40,204 bases of DNA from an uncultured Gammaproteobacteria bacterium. Its GTDB lineage: Bacteria; Pseudomonadota; Gammaproteobacteria; Francisellales; Francisellaceae. Where the stretch lies: assembly GCA_913060525.1 (NCBI GenBank), contig CAJXRW010000002.1:1-40204 (forward strand), written 5' to 3'. Position 1 is the first letter of the stretch; the number at the start of each line of letters is the position of its first letter. A program made the translations under genes and the position numbers. This document shows, piece after piece, positions 33,996 to 40,204 of the stretch. The notes beneath the pieces are model-generated. The model was not told the DNA's origin, did not search any database, and was given only the letters and a program-made list of their open reading frames with translations.

Positions 33996-34358
33996 TCAAC
34001 CCCCTTTCGGTGTTTTTGAAATCTTGTTAAAGGCGATGGCAGAAACCTTGTTAAGCTTGAAATTGAAATTCACACTTCCCCTTGCAGGGTAATAAGATTT
34101 CTGAACTAGAAACCTTGAATTGGCTTTAAATGCTGGTACATATCTTGGGTCAGCTTTAGCTGCAAACCTTAATCCCATGAAGCAAATAACAAAGCCAACT
34201 ATGCATATAATTAACTCAAAACCAACTCCTATACCAAAGCCTGCATAGCACCAAAAAAAGATGTTGATAAGCATTAAAGATTTATCACCACCCAGCATTA
34301 ATTGAGTGGTGTTTAGAGCTTTATTTGTTGATCTTGGTGTTCCTCTATGTGTTGCCAT
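33996..34358 (-). CDS. virB3: VirB3/TrbD inner-membrane protein
   Basis: A 120-residue protein with one or two hydrophobic helices (about 29-46 and 47-66) and a C-terminal basic tail. Its position between virB2 and virB4 and the VirB3-style layout (short soluble N-terminus, hydrophobic hairpin, DPRYVPAF region) identify it. It works with VirB4 in pilus biogenesis. Confidence 0.88.
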   Translation of the reverse strand: MATHRGTPRSTNKALNTTQLMLGGDKSLMLINIFFWCYAGFGIGVGFELIICIVGFVICFMGLRFAAKADPRYVPAFKANSRFLVQKSYYPARGSVNFNFKLNKVSAIAFNKISKTPKGG

Positions 34359-34373
34359 GCTACTCCCCTGTTT

Positions 34374-34721
34374 TTAGAAAATGGTGGCTGATGGAATAGT
34401 AAACATTGTTGACATAATTGTTACTGCTCCAAAGGCAATAGAAATACCAAGTGCTGCTTGAACGAATTTTTTAGCACCGCCTTGTAAATCAAGAAATGCC
34501 ATCGCCAAACCAGCCAGCACAACCGCAATTCCAGCACACGCATAAGCAACTGGCCCAGATAATGAATCCATGATTTTCTTTAAAGTCACAGTCCAAGGAT
34601 ATTGATCTGTGGTACTGGCAAATGTCATTGACGACATAAATGTGAAAAATATAATTGCCGTAACCCCTTTTTTGGTTAATGCCTTGGTATTTTCCACTAT
34701 TGTTTTTAGTTTTTTGCTCAT
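34374..34721 (-). CDS. virB2: VirB2/TrbC pilin
   Basis: A 115-residue prepilin. A long signal peptide (to about FAS) is followed by a short mature pilin with two hydrophobic helices (SGPVAYACAGIAVVLAGLAMAFL and KKFVQAALGISIAFGAVTIM) split by a small polar loop (DLQGGA). This is the VirB2/TrbC two-helix pilus subunit. AAGGAG precedes the ATG. Confidence 0.93.
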   Translation of the reverse strand: MSKKLKTIVENTKALTKKGVTAIIFFTFMSSMTFASTTDQYPWTVTLKKIMDSLSGPVAYACAGIAVVLAGLAMAFLDLQGGAKKFVQAALGISIAFGAVTIMSTMFTIPSATIF

Positions 34722-34739
34722 TATTTTCTCCTTGTTAAG

Positions 34740-35738
34740 TTAAGCAATTTGTTCAATCTCGAACTTCTGTTTTTGGTTAGACCAACCTTTATTAATTGAA
34801 ACTTCGTGTACATAACGCCCAGCTTCGAACTGGCTCGATCTTCTGATATTGACCATTACATTGATTGTTTCCGAAACTAAGTCGTAGGGTGGTGTTTGAA
34901 TTGCTTCTTGCGATAAAGAAACAATCCTTAATAATGAAGATTCAGCTGTATTAGAATGGACTGTGCAGACACCGCCCGGTGTTCCTGTATTCCACGCTTT
35001 GAGCATATCTAGTGCTGCGCCATCTCTAACCTCTCCTAAAAATATTCTGTCTGGTCTCGATCTCATTGCTGACTTAACCAGCTCCTGCATCGTGACAGGT
35101 TCAGTACCAAATTCGTCAGTCAGGAGAGGAACGACATTCTGCATCTGGCACTGAATTTCCTGAACATCTTCCAAGATCAAAATTCTCTCCATCGGGTCAG
35201 AAATCCTTGGCAGTTCATTAATTATTGCATTGGTAAAAGTAGTTTTACCTGTACCTGGACCACCAGAAGTTAAAATATTGCAACGATCTGAAATCGCTTT
35301 CAAAATTGCTTCAACTTGCTTTTTTGTGATCATTTTTTTATTCAAGTAACTTTCAATTGGATAGATGTATTTGGCTGGCTTTCTAAGCGTGATATGCGGA
35401 CATGGCCCACAGACTGGTGGCAAATCAGCGTGTAAACGCTCACGCCCAAAAACAGGCTCAGGAAGCCTTGTATCAAGTATGTTTCGATATCCCATTGGTC
35501 TACCAGAAACCTCTGCAGCTTTTTTGACAAAATTAACTGCATCGTGGGGGTCAATATTACCTAACAAATACATACCATTTTTACGATCTTCGACAAATAC
35601 TTTAGAGTCAGGATTAATCATGATTTCCATCACATCTTCATTATCCAAACACTCACAGATAGCTTTCCCAAGATAGTTCTTCATATTTTGAAACTGCCTT
35701 ATTTCTCTCTCTTTATTCAAACTATTTGTGGTTTTCAT
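34740..35738 (-). CDS. virB11: VirB11/TrbB traffic ATPase
   Basis: A 332-residue hexameric ATPase of the VirB11/PulE family. Walker A GGPGTGKTTF (159-168), Asp box ILILEDVQEI, Walker B LGEVRDGAALDML and His box GGVCTVHSNTAESS are all clear. It powers pilus extension and switching of VirB4/VirD4. As first channel gene it gives the order B11-B2-B3-B4-B5-B6-B8-B9-B10, as in the Ti-plasmid trb set. Confidence 0.95.
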   Translation of the reverse strand: MKTTNSLNKEREIRQFQNMKNYLGKAICECLDNEDVMEIMINPDSKVFVEDRKNGMYLLGNIDPHDAVNFVKKAAEVSGRPMGYRNILDTRLPEPVFGRERLHADLPPVCGPCPHITLRKPAKYIYPIESYLNKKMITKKQVEAILKAISDRCNILTSGGPGTGKTTFTNAIINELPRISDPMERILILEDVQEIQCQMQNVVPLLTDEFGTEPVTMQELVKSAMRSRPDRIFLGEVRDGAALDMLKAWNTGTPGGVCTVHSNTAESSLLRIVSLSQEAIQTPPYDLVSETINVMVNIRRSSQFEAGRYVHEVSINKGWSNQKQKFEIEQIA

Positions 35739-35795
35739 ATTAGCTTCACATGTTGCATTTTTATTTTTTTAGAATAAAACCCACCCCTGAAAGCC

Positions 35796-35806
35796 GACCA
35801 ATGGTC
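35796..35806. repeat. Short dyad in the gap before virB11
   Basis: GACCA-A-TGGTC is a perfect 5-bp inverted repeat in the 119-base gap between virB11 and the RHH gene. This gap also has a T-run and C-rich patches. It could be a promoter operator or part of a transfer origin. I see no known nic consensus. Confidence 0.3.
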
Positions 35807-35857
35807 ATTTTTCCTTGTGAGATTTAACCCCTATTTACTGATTAAATTTTCTGTCTA

Positions 35858-36049
35858 TTAATTCACTTTTCCGATTTCCGTAAGAGAATCAAAACGTAAT
35901 ATATGATCAATCAATCTCATCTTGGCCTCTTCTCTCTTGGTTCGACCACTCCGTTTAGTCTGAGCAATTAATTTTTCAGAAATTGAAACTGGTATTTGAA
36001 ATGTAATCCAAATCTGATCACGATCATTTTGAGGTTTATCAGAAGACAT
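35858..36049 (-). CDS. TraY/Arc-like ribbon-helix-helix protein
   Basis: A 63-residue DNA-binding protein. WITFQIPVSISEKL forms the N-terminal strand and first helix, and KRSGRTKREEAKMRLIDHIL the turn and second helix of a ribbon-helix-helix fold. Arc-like proteins of this size are relaxosome accessories (TraY) or plasmid regulators. Standing directly upstream of the virB11 operon on the same strand, it may bind the nearby intergenic DNA or repress the transfer genes. The N-terminal 12 residues are polar. Confidence 0.65.
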   Translation of the reverse strand: MSSDKPQNDRDQIWITFQIPVSISEKLIAQTKRSGRTKREEAKMRLIDHILRFDSLTEIGKVN

Positions 36050-36110
36050 TAATATTTTCTCTTATTGATTTTATTAATTAGATTCAATTATAGTCAGATA
36101 AAATTATTAA

Positions 36111-36129
36111 TTCAATTGTTTATATTGAA
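36111..36129. promoter_or_regulatory. Dyad operator candidate between RHH and HTH genes
   Basis: TTCAAT-N7-ATTGAA lies in the 144-base AT-rich divergent region (36050-36193), with an extra half-site TTCAAT at 36083. It is a likely operator for one of the flanking regulators. Confidence 0.5.
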
Positions 36130-36193
36130 CATATTAAACATTTTATAAAAATAAATATATAATATCTTTTTATGAAGCTTGTATAACTAAACG

Positions 36194-36820
36194 ATGGTCT
36201 TAATAATGAATGAAAATGTACACTGTTCGTACTGGGTTATGCTTTCTGGAAAATTTAAAAATAATTTAAAATTATTTTTAGCGGGTGAAGATATGAGTAT
36301 GCGAGAGTTCTCGAGAGTATCTGGTATATCTCCCGCAACATTAACTCGAATATACAAGCTTAAAGAAAACGATGAAATAAAAATTCACCCCAAAACACTA
36401 AGAGCTTTCGAGACGGTGATTGGACATAGCTTGGATGAACTAACAAAATTCAATCTTGCAGACTTAAAAGAAGATAATAAACAATTAAAACAATATAAAA
36501 TTAAATTTATTGATATCAAAATGCAGCTAACTAGTGAATCTATTATGATGAATGAGCCATACAGTTATGCATTGAAAATTAATACAAACTCATATGCCCC
36601 TCTTATCCAAAAAGATACAATCTTATTTTTTTCTAAGGATCAAGGGAAGTACCAAAAAGATATATGCCTATACCAAGCATCACATAATTCATTTGATCTT
36701 GGGATAATAATAGAGATATATAGGGATATTTCTTTAGTTCAAAACTTACAAAATATGCAAATAAAAAAAACAAACACTGATAGAATTAAAGCTATTGTTC
36801 AAAAACAACTGAACCCATGA
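36194..36820 (+). CDS. HTH regulator with inactive S24-like sensor domain (1)
   Basis: A 208-residue regulator. An XRE-like HTH lies at about residues 35-60 (MSMREFSRVSGISPATLTRIYKL is the recognition part). A C-terminal LexA/S24-like fold has INTNSYAPLIQKDTILFF (129-146) where active repressors have V-x-GDSM-x-P...GD. The Ser survives but the usual Lys-dyad region is not recognisable, so self-cleavage is unlikely. The start could also be an internal ATG at residue 5 or 16; no strong ribosome site decides. Its stop overlaps the next ATG (ATGA), pairing it with a second regulator of the same design. Confidence 0.75.
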   Translation: MVLIMNENVHCSYWVMLSGKFKNNLKLFLAGEDMSMREFSRVSGISPATLTRIYKLKENDEIKIHPKTLRAFETVIGHSLDELTKFNLADLKEDNKQLKQYKIKFIDIKMQLTSESIMMNEPYSYALKINTNSYAPLIQKDTILFFSKDQGKYQKDICLYQASHNSFDLGIIIEIYRDISLVQNLQNMQIKKTNTDRIKAIVQKQLNP

Positions 36821-37392
36821 AGACCGAAGCTGATAGAATATTTGTAATAAGAAAGAAACTCCTAAATAAACCCAGAAAATACTTCAAAAAATATGGGATT
36901 GCCGAAAGCAGTCTTAGAAACTGGGAGCATGGTTACTGCTCTATTCCAGAAGAAGAAATACCAAAACTAATTCAAGCATTTCAAGAGCAAGGCATTGAAT
37001 GTGATAAGACCTGGATTAGATCAGGGGAAGGTATAAACCCATTTAATCAATCCCTAATCAAGTTAACAAAAAAACAAACTGAATTACATGATATTGAACA
37101 AATTATCAAAGCTAACCATGGTTCAAAATCATTCTCAGTAAATACCAATGAACTTGAACCATTCATGACATATGGTGATATTGTAGTTGGGAATGAAAAA
37201 AAAATAGATCAAATAGAAAATCTTTATGTAGCTATACATGAAAATTCTATTAAAATAGGATTCTGTAAGAAAATATCCCCTACATTAGTTTCAGTGAGAT
37301 ATGTAAATTCATCAAATATTGATATATTAAACATAAAAAACATATATAAATCATATATAGTTTTTCATATAAGAAGATTTACTGAGGTTTAA
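36817..37392 (+). CDS. HTH regulator with inactive S24-like sensor domain (2)
   Basis: A 191-residue protein. The N-terminal part (FKKYGIAESSLRNWEHGYCSIP) is an HTH. The C-terminal part has VNTNELEPFMTYGDIVVG (108-125), aligning with the S24 motif but with Glu in place of the catalytic Ser, so it cannot be a protease. The shared NTNxxxPxxxxxD signature shows that it and the preceding gene are relatives. Translationally coupled to it (4-base overlap) and followed after 5 bases by a thioesterase, they form one operon. Two coupled repressor-like sensors may form a heteromer. Confidence 0.72.
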   Translation: MKTEADRIFVIRKKLLNKPRKYFKKYGIAESSLRNWEHGYCSIPEEEIPKLIQAFQEQGIECDKTWIRSGEGINPFNQSLIKLTKKQTELHDIEQIIKANHGSKSFSVNTNELEPFMTYGDIVVGNEKKIDQIENLYVAIHENSIKIGFCKKISPTLVSVRYVNSSNIDILNIKNIYKSYIVFHIRRFTEV

Positions 37393-37397
37393 ACAAT

Positions 37398-37814
37398 ATG
37401 CAAGAATATGTTTTTTATAGATCAAAAGTCAGACCCGTGGAAGTTGATGGGCAACAACGAGTCCATCACACATATTATTTACAATGGATGGAATCCGCAA
37501 GGTTTGAACATTTTGACAAAATGGGTATATCAATTTACTCCCTTATGAGTGAAGGTATTGATTTAGTCGTATCAAATATTGAAGTTTCATATACAGCACC
37601 TCTGTATTCTAATGATGAGTATTATGTGACATCTGGAATTGATATTGTTAGTCCAATCAGAATTACAGTCCATTCTAAAGTATACAATAAGAAGAATGAT
37701 GAGTTATGCGCTCATGCTAAATTCTATGGTGTTCCTGTCGATAAAAATAATAAACTTATGAAACGATTCATAAAAGATAGATTGAAACCTGCTATGGATG
37801 GTATTAGTGAGTAG
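37398..37814 (+). CDS. Hotdog-fold acyl-CoA thioesterase (4HBT/YbgC-like)
   Basis: A 138-residue hotdog thioesterase. The family opener RPVEVDGQQRVHHTYYLQWMESARFEHF holds the helix-capping active-site region; classical enzymes have Asp here (AETDxMGVVHHxNYL), this one VDGQQRVHHTYYL. It would hydrolyse acyl-CoA thioesters. A regulatory or signalling lipid context is suggested by the two sensor-type regulators upstream and the LuxR-like protein downstream. GAGG lies 10 bases before the ATG. It overlaps the convergent gene's end by 11 bases. Confidence 0.85.
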   Translation: MQEYVFYRSKVRPVEVDGQQRVHHTYYLQWMESARFEHFDKMGISIYSLMSEGIDLVVSNIEVSYTAPLYSNDEYYVTSGIDIVSPIRITVHSKVYNKKNDELCAHAKFYGVPVDKNNKLMKRFIKDRLKPAMDGISE

Positions 37815-38400
37815 TTCCCATGCTACCTAATAGCTCTGTTAGTAATAATACTTCGGCATTATGTACATCAAGTGTAGTTAATCTTTTTGAGAAATCTGCA
37901 TCTTTTGGTGCGCCAGCAAAACCTGATGTCATAACGATGTTACCAAATTTATGAACATGTCCTAATCCATGCATGTAATTGCCTTTGATCGCTCTTTCAA
38001 CATTAACATCTTCATGTTCTTTGATGATTGGCTTAACATTATCGTAATGGTCACAAATTGTAATATTTGTTTTATTTGATTTCATTGCAGCATCAAGCAT
38101 TTTAAAGCCCTGTAGGTATAAAATATCATAGTTAATTAGTTTATGTTGAACATAATACTCATTCCATTTTTGGTTAGAGCAAAAATATCTCCTTTCTAAG
38201 GTATTTAAATCTATAATGTATGCAGACATAAATGTAAGCTTGTATTTTTTTTGCAACTCTAAATAACGATCTGCAATAGTGTTATTATCATCTAATCCAT
38301 AACGTATAAATGAATCCCTAGAGCTTTTTTTATGTTGGTGTTCATCAGCACGCAAAATTTTTGTTTTATTAGTAATTAAATGATACTTTTTGTTTTGCAT
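37804..38400 (-). CDS. LuxR ligand-domain-like protein lacking an HTH (tentative)
   Basis: A 198-residue soluble protein. A segment of LFMSAYII-like strands, then SNQKWNEYYVQHKLINYDILYLQG, recalls the W/Y/D face of LuxR-type autoinducer-binding domains (WxxxYxxxxxxxxDP). A Gly-rich strand pair follows (MHGLGHVHKFGNIVMTSG). The chain stops at TTLDVHNAEVLLLTELLG, where a LuxR protein would begin its HTH, so no DNA-binding part exists. It may be a ligand-binding partner or antagonist. The resemblance is by pattern only; a GAF/PAS-like protein of another family is equally possible. Confidence 0.45.
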   Translation of the reverse strand: MQNKKYHLITNKTKILRADEHQHKKSSRDSFIRYGLDDNNTIADRYLELQKKYKLTFMSAYIIDLNTLERRYFCSNQKWNEYYVQHKLINYDILYLQGFKMLDAAMKSNKTNITICDHYDNVKPIIKEHEDVNVERAIKGNYMHGLGHVHKFGNIVMTSGFAGAPKDADFSKRLTTLDVHNAEVLLLTELLGSMGTTH

Positions 38401-38411
38401 AACACTATATG

Positions 38412-38430
38412 GCCTGTAGAAATTTTAGGC
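38412..38430. promoter_or_regulatory. Weak lux-box-like dyad upstream of the LuxR-like gene
   Basis: GCCTGTAGAAATTTTAGGC has matching GCCT/AGGC ends and the half-site CTGTAG of the lux box (consensus ACCTGTAGGATCGTACAGGT). It lies 12 bases upstream of the ATG at 38400 (minus strand), next to a -10-like TATAAA. The right half is poor. Confidence 0.25.
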
Positions 38431-38559
38431 AATTTATACTTTTTGCTGTTAAATTGCAAGTATTAAGTTATTACCGTAATAATTAGATATCAGGATTGAG
38501 TTTCAATTGGCCTAATTTATATGATATATCATCAATGAGTGATTGATATCTTATTGATA

Positions 38560-38565
38560 TTTAGC
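38560..38565 (+). repeat. Target-site duplication, left copy (TTTAGC)
   Basis: TTTAGC directly abuts the left TGTAGCGG end of the element. The same six bases follow the right end at 39757-39762. Six bases is within the 4- to 8-base range known for IS21 insertions. Confidence 0.8.
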
Positions 38566-38688
38566 TGTAGCGGCTCGCTTTCATAATCGCCTCGGCTTGA
38601 ATTCATCGCTCAAAGTGGGCTCAGATTAACTGACTTTATAAATTATTCTCGACCCACATTAAGTGATTCTATAATTTTTTGGGCTCAC
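38566..38688 (+). repeat. Left 123-bp inverted terminal repeat
   Basis: Aligned with the reverse complement of 39634-39756 without gaps, about 112 of 123 positions match by eye. Most mismatches fall in the outer 26 bases. The inner side holds two units (GGCTCAGATTAACTGA, CCCACATTAAGTGATT) and begins a third (GGCTCACATTAAGTGATT at 38682). Confidence 0.85.
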
Positions 38689-38719
38689 ATTAAGTGATTT
38701 TATCTGAAAGCAAAAACCA

Positions 38720-38749
38720 TTGATAAAGTATATCACTTGGTGGTATAAT
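38720..38749 (+). promoter_or_regulatory. Promoter and operator of the toxin-antitoxin operon
   Basis: TTGATA (38720-38725), 18-bp spacer, TATAAT (38744-38749). Within it lies a dyad TATATCAC-TTG-GTGGTATA (38729-38747, one mismatch) that fits autorepression by the antitoxin. It lies wholly inside the element, so the TA genes keep their own expression wherever it moves. Confidence 0.75.
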
Positions 38750-38781
38750 TGCATTATAGTTTAATACATAAGCTTAAAGCT

Positions 38782-39156
38782 GTGAAAGTATATATGCTAA
38801 AAGAGTTTGCCAATTGGGCAAGCAAAGAAAAAATCTCAGCTCAGACAATACTTGAAGCTGCTATAGAAGTTTCAAATGGTTTATATGATGGTGACTTGGG
38901 GTCAGGGTGTTATAAAAAGCGAATTGCCGCAAAGGGTAAAGGTAAACGAGGAGGTGCTCGAACTATTTTATCCTATAAGATTAATAACTTTGCTATTTTT
39001 ATATATGCATATACTAAGAATAAAAAATCTGATCTAACACCAAAAGAGCAGAAAGCACTAAAGCTCTATTCAAAAAATGTGCTCATGAGGTTAACAGAAA
39101 ATGATCTATTAACCTTAATTAATAACAATGAAATAGTTGAGGTCAATTATGAATAA
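38782..39156 (+). CDS. RelE/ParE-superfamily toxin (PF06296 type)
   Basis: A toxin of about 124 residues. VKVYMLKEFANWASKEKIS and the GLYDGDLGSGCYKKRIAAKGKGKRGGARTI core (Gly- and Lys/Arg-rich strands) match the YkuA/PF06296-type RelE family, which cleaves mRNA on the ribosome or acts by related means. The frame is open from a TTG at 38749, but that codon overlaps the -10 box; GTG 38782 gives the family N-terminus. Its end overlaps the antitoxin gene by 8 bases. Toxin-first order is as in HigBA. Confidence 0.88.
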   Translation: MKVYMLKEFANWASKEKISAQTILEAAIEVSNGLYDGDLGSGCYKKRIAAKGKGKRGGARTILSYKINNFAIFIYAYTKNKKSDLTPKEQKALKLYSKNVLMRLTENDLLTLINNNEIVEVNYE

Positions 39157-39460
39157 CAAATCATTATTAGATGTGCTACATGGCTCTGCTAAAAGCATGC
39201 ATGATTTAGGTATAATTAATGGTCAAACTATGCGTGACTTTGATGAAGCCTGTTTGCCTGATGTAAGAGTATTATCCCCAAATGAAATAAAATCCATTCG
39301 CCTGAATTCTCAAATGAGTCAATCGGTTTTTGCAAAGCTTATCAATGCAAGCAGTTCAACCATTCAAAAATGGGAAACAGGTGAAAAGACTCCCAGAGGA
39401 ATTTCATTAAAACTGCTGAACATTGTAAAAAATAAAGGTGTCGACATTCTTTATACTTGA
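39149..39460 (+). CDS. XRE-family antitoxin
   Basis: A 103-residue antitoxin. The N-terminal part (to about residue 45) should bind the toxin. The C-terminal HTH reads LSPNEIKSIRLNSQMSQSVFAKLINASSSTIQKWETGEKTP, a standard XRE domain. Start ATG 39149 is preceded by GAGG at 6 bases and overlaps the toxin stop, so translation is coupled. It likely binds the dyad at 38729-38747 and represses its own operon. Confidence 0.9.
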   Translation: MNNKSLLDVLHGSAKSMHDLGIINGQTMRDFDEACLPDVRVLSPNEIKSIRLNSQMSQSVFAKLINASSSTIQKWETGEKTPRGISLKLLNIVKNKGVDILYT

Positions 39461-39554
39461 ACAAGAAAAAATAAAATACAATCTATAACCTTATATTGAT
39501 TTTCTCAACGTGTTTTCTTGTGATATTTTGAGGTTGGTTTCTATATTCTGGATA

Positions 39555-39584
39555 CCACAAGGAAAACGACCGTTTTCCTTGTGG
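39555..39584 (+). terminator. Strong hairpin terminator after the antitoxin gene
   Basis: CCACAAGGAAAACG (39555-39568) and its perfect complement (39571-39584) form a 14-bp stem around a two-base centre, followed by TTTATGTT. It closes the TA unit before the right inverted repeat and would isolate it from neighbours. The U-run is short. Confidence 0.75.
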
Positions 39585-39633
39585 TTTATGTTCACGGATA
39601 AAATCAGGTAATGTGGGTCCAGTTTCAAATAAA

Positions 39634-39756
39634 GTGAGCCGAGAAAATTATAGAATCACTTAATGTGGGTCGAGAATAATTTATAAAGTCATTTAATCTG
39701 AGCCCACTTTGAGCGATGAATTCAAGCCGAGGTGATTATAAGTGCAGGTCGCAACA
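39634..39756 (-). repeat. Right 123-bp inverted terminal repeat
   Basis: Reverse complement of the left end. Towards the interior the right side has one extra repeat unit (AATGTGGGTCCAG near 39609-39622) that the left lacks, giving the asymmetric ends seen in IS21-family elements. Confidence 0.85.
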
Positions 39757-39762
39757 TTTAGC
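39757..39762 (+). repeat. Target-site duplication, right copy (TTTAGC)
   Basis: Identical to 38560-38565. Removing one copy plus the element restores a continuous AT-rich intergenic sequence (TATTTAGCTTATATTT). Confidence 0.8.
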
Positions 39763-39886
39763 TTATATTTATTTTTTAAAGTATTTAACACGAGCTAAAT
39801 GCAATTACATGCACAATATTTCGAATCTCACTACAATATATTCACTATAATTATGTCATATTAGAATAATCCATAAAGGTTCAGAT

Positions 39887-40173
39887 TTGTCGAATATTAA
39901 TAGTAATTATATCTTGGAAGCAAACAAAAAAGGGGCTGCCAGGCTAGAGCTTTTAAATAAATTTTTAAACCCTAGCAGCAAAAGATTCTTAACACCATAT
40001 CTGTCTAATGGACAATCTGTATTAGAAGTTGGATCTGGCGCAGGGAATATGACTAAATGGATTTCTAATCAGATCGGTGATAATGGCAGCATAACTGCCA
40101 TTGATTCTAGTCTTGAGCAAATAGAAATAGCTGAAAAAAATTCACATCACAATCATAATATTAACTATATTAC
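39887..40173 (+). CDS. Class I SAM-dependent methyltransferase, 3' end missing
   Basis: The first 95 or so codons of a methyltransferase. Motif I is SVLEVGSGAGNMTKWI, followed by AIDSSLEQIEIAEKN, the acidic ribose-binding strand (D of AIDSS). The likely start is TTG 39887 with AAAGG 7 bases upstream; no in-frame ATG lies closer. The gene is cut by the contig end at 40173, so the substrate cannot be judged. A -10-like TATAAT lies at 39846-39851. Confidence 0.8.
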
Positions 40174-40204
40174 CTGTCTCTTATACACATCTGACGCTGC
40201 CGAC
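40174..40204 (+). other. Illumina Nextera read-1-side adapter (artefact)
   Basis: CTGTCTCTTATACACATCTG followed by ACGCTGCCGAC is the reverse complement of the Nextera read-1 adapter. Genomic sequence ends at 40173. Confidence 0.97.

Larger units (their letters stand above)
38566..39756. mobile_element. Non-autonomous IS21-like element carrying a toxin-antitoxin operon
   Basis: A 1,191-bp unit bounded by TGTAGCGG and ...CGCAACA (RC TGTTGCGA), with 123-bp inverted ends and a flanking TTTAGC duplication. The ends carry several repeats of a roughly 20-bp unit built on GGGCTCACATTAAGTGATT, the multi-repeat transposase-binding layout of IS21-family termini. No istA/istB remains: the interior holds only a RelE-like toxin gene, an XRE antitoxin gene, their promoter and a terminator. 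It is thus a MITE-like element moved in trans, with a TA pair as cargo. The IS21 assignment is from architecture; no database comparison was possible. Confidence 0.8.

Noticed and set aside
36194-37392. Prophage repressor region
   Set aside because: The regulators look phage-like, but no integrase, excisionase or structural phage gene lies nearby, and they form an operon with a thioesterase.
38749-38781. TTG start for the toxin gene
   Set aside because: The TTG overlaps the -10 box; the family N-terminus begins at GTG 38782.
1-40204. CRISPR arrays, tRNA or rRNA genes
   Set aside because: No regularly spaced repeats, cloverleaf-like genes or rRNA stretches were seen on either strand.
1-40204. 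Circular overlap between the two contig ends
   Set aside because: After adapter removal the end sequences (from 47 and up to 40173) share no overlap.

Overview
The window is a sequencing contig, not a natural end-to-end molecule: bases 1-46 and 40174-40204 are Illumina Nextera adapter sequence, so the biology runs from 47 to 40173. The DNA is AT-rich, with Gram-negative gene content: periplasmic MerP, an RND tripartite pump, lipoproteins and a VirB-type conjugation channel. A low-GC gammaproteobacterium of the Francisella/Fastidiosibacter/Piscirickettsia/Legionella kind is my best guess. This rests on composition and gene style only. No rRNA, tRNA, replication gene, integrase or relaxase is present. 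The content fits a conjugative plasmid or integrative conjugative element.

Region 1 (47-15190) is a metal-resistance island. It holds a Zn/Cd/Pb P-type ATPase with an ArsR repressor (minus strand), an NRAMP-related transporter behind a Fur-box-like site, and a compact mercury operon merR-merT-merP-merA behind a MerR-type promoter with a 20-bp spacer. It continues with a CzcCBA efflux operon preceded by a small Cys/His-rich exported protein, a glutaredoxin-MauE-like membrane fusion, and an RcnR-type repressor with a DmeF-type Ni/Co exporter behind a 28-bp palindrome. Together these genes export or detoxify Zn, Cd, Pb, Co, Ni and Hg.

Region 2 (15191-20309) is accessory DNA. It has an Hcp-like protein, a possible toxin/immunity pair (DUF6973-like protein plus a two-repeat lipoprotein), a SprT-like metalloprotease, a secreted protein with its own promoter, a membrane protein, two related small Cys-rich exported proteins and an Mrr-type nuclease. 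The nuclease gene overlaps that of a UvrD-like helicase.

Region 3 (20306-36049, minus strand) is a trb/VirB-type conjugative type IV secretion cluster. In transcription order it reads RHH (TraY-like) protein, VirB11, B2, B3, B4, B5, B6, B8, B9, B10, a membrane protein, an outer-membrane barrel, a VirB7-like lipoprotein, a small conserved-looking protein, the VirD4 coupling protein, then the UvrD helicase and Mrr nuclease.

Region 4 (36050-40173) holds an operon of two HTH regulators with inactive S24/LexA-like sensor domains plus a hotdog thioesterase. Convergent to it is a protein resembling a LuxR ligand-binding domain without its HTH. Next comes the most interesting object: a 1,191-bp element (38566-39756) with 123-bp IS21-like inverted ends, TG...CA termini and a 6-bp target duplication (TTTAGC). 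It has no transposase and carries a complete toxin-antitoxin operon with its own promoter and terminator. The window closes with a truncated methyltransferase gene.
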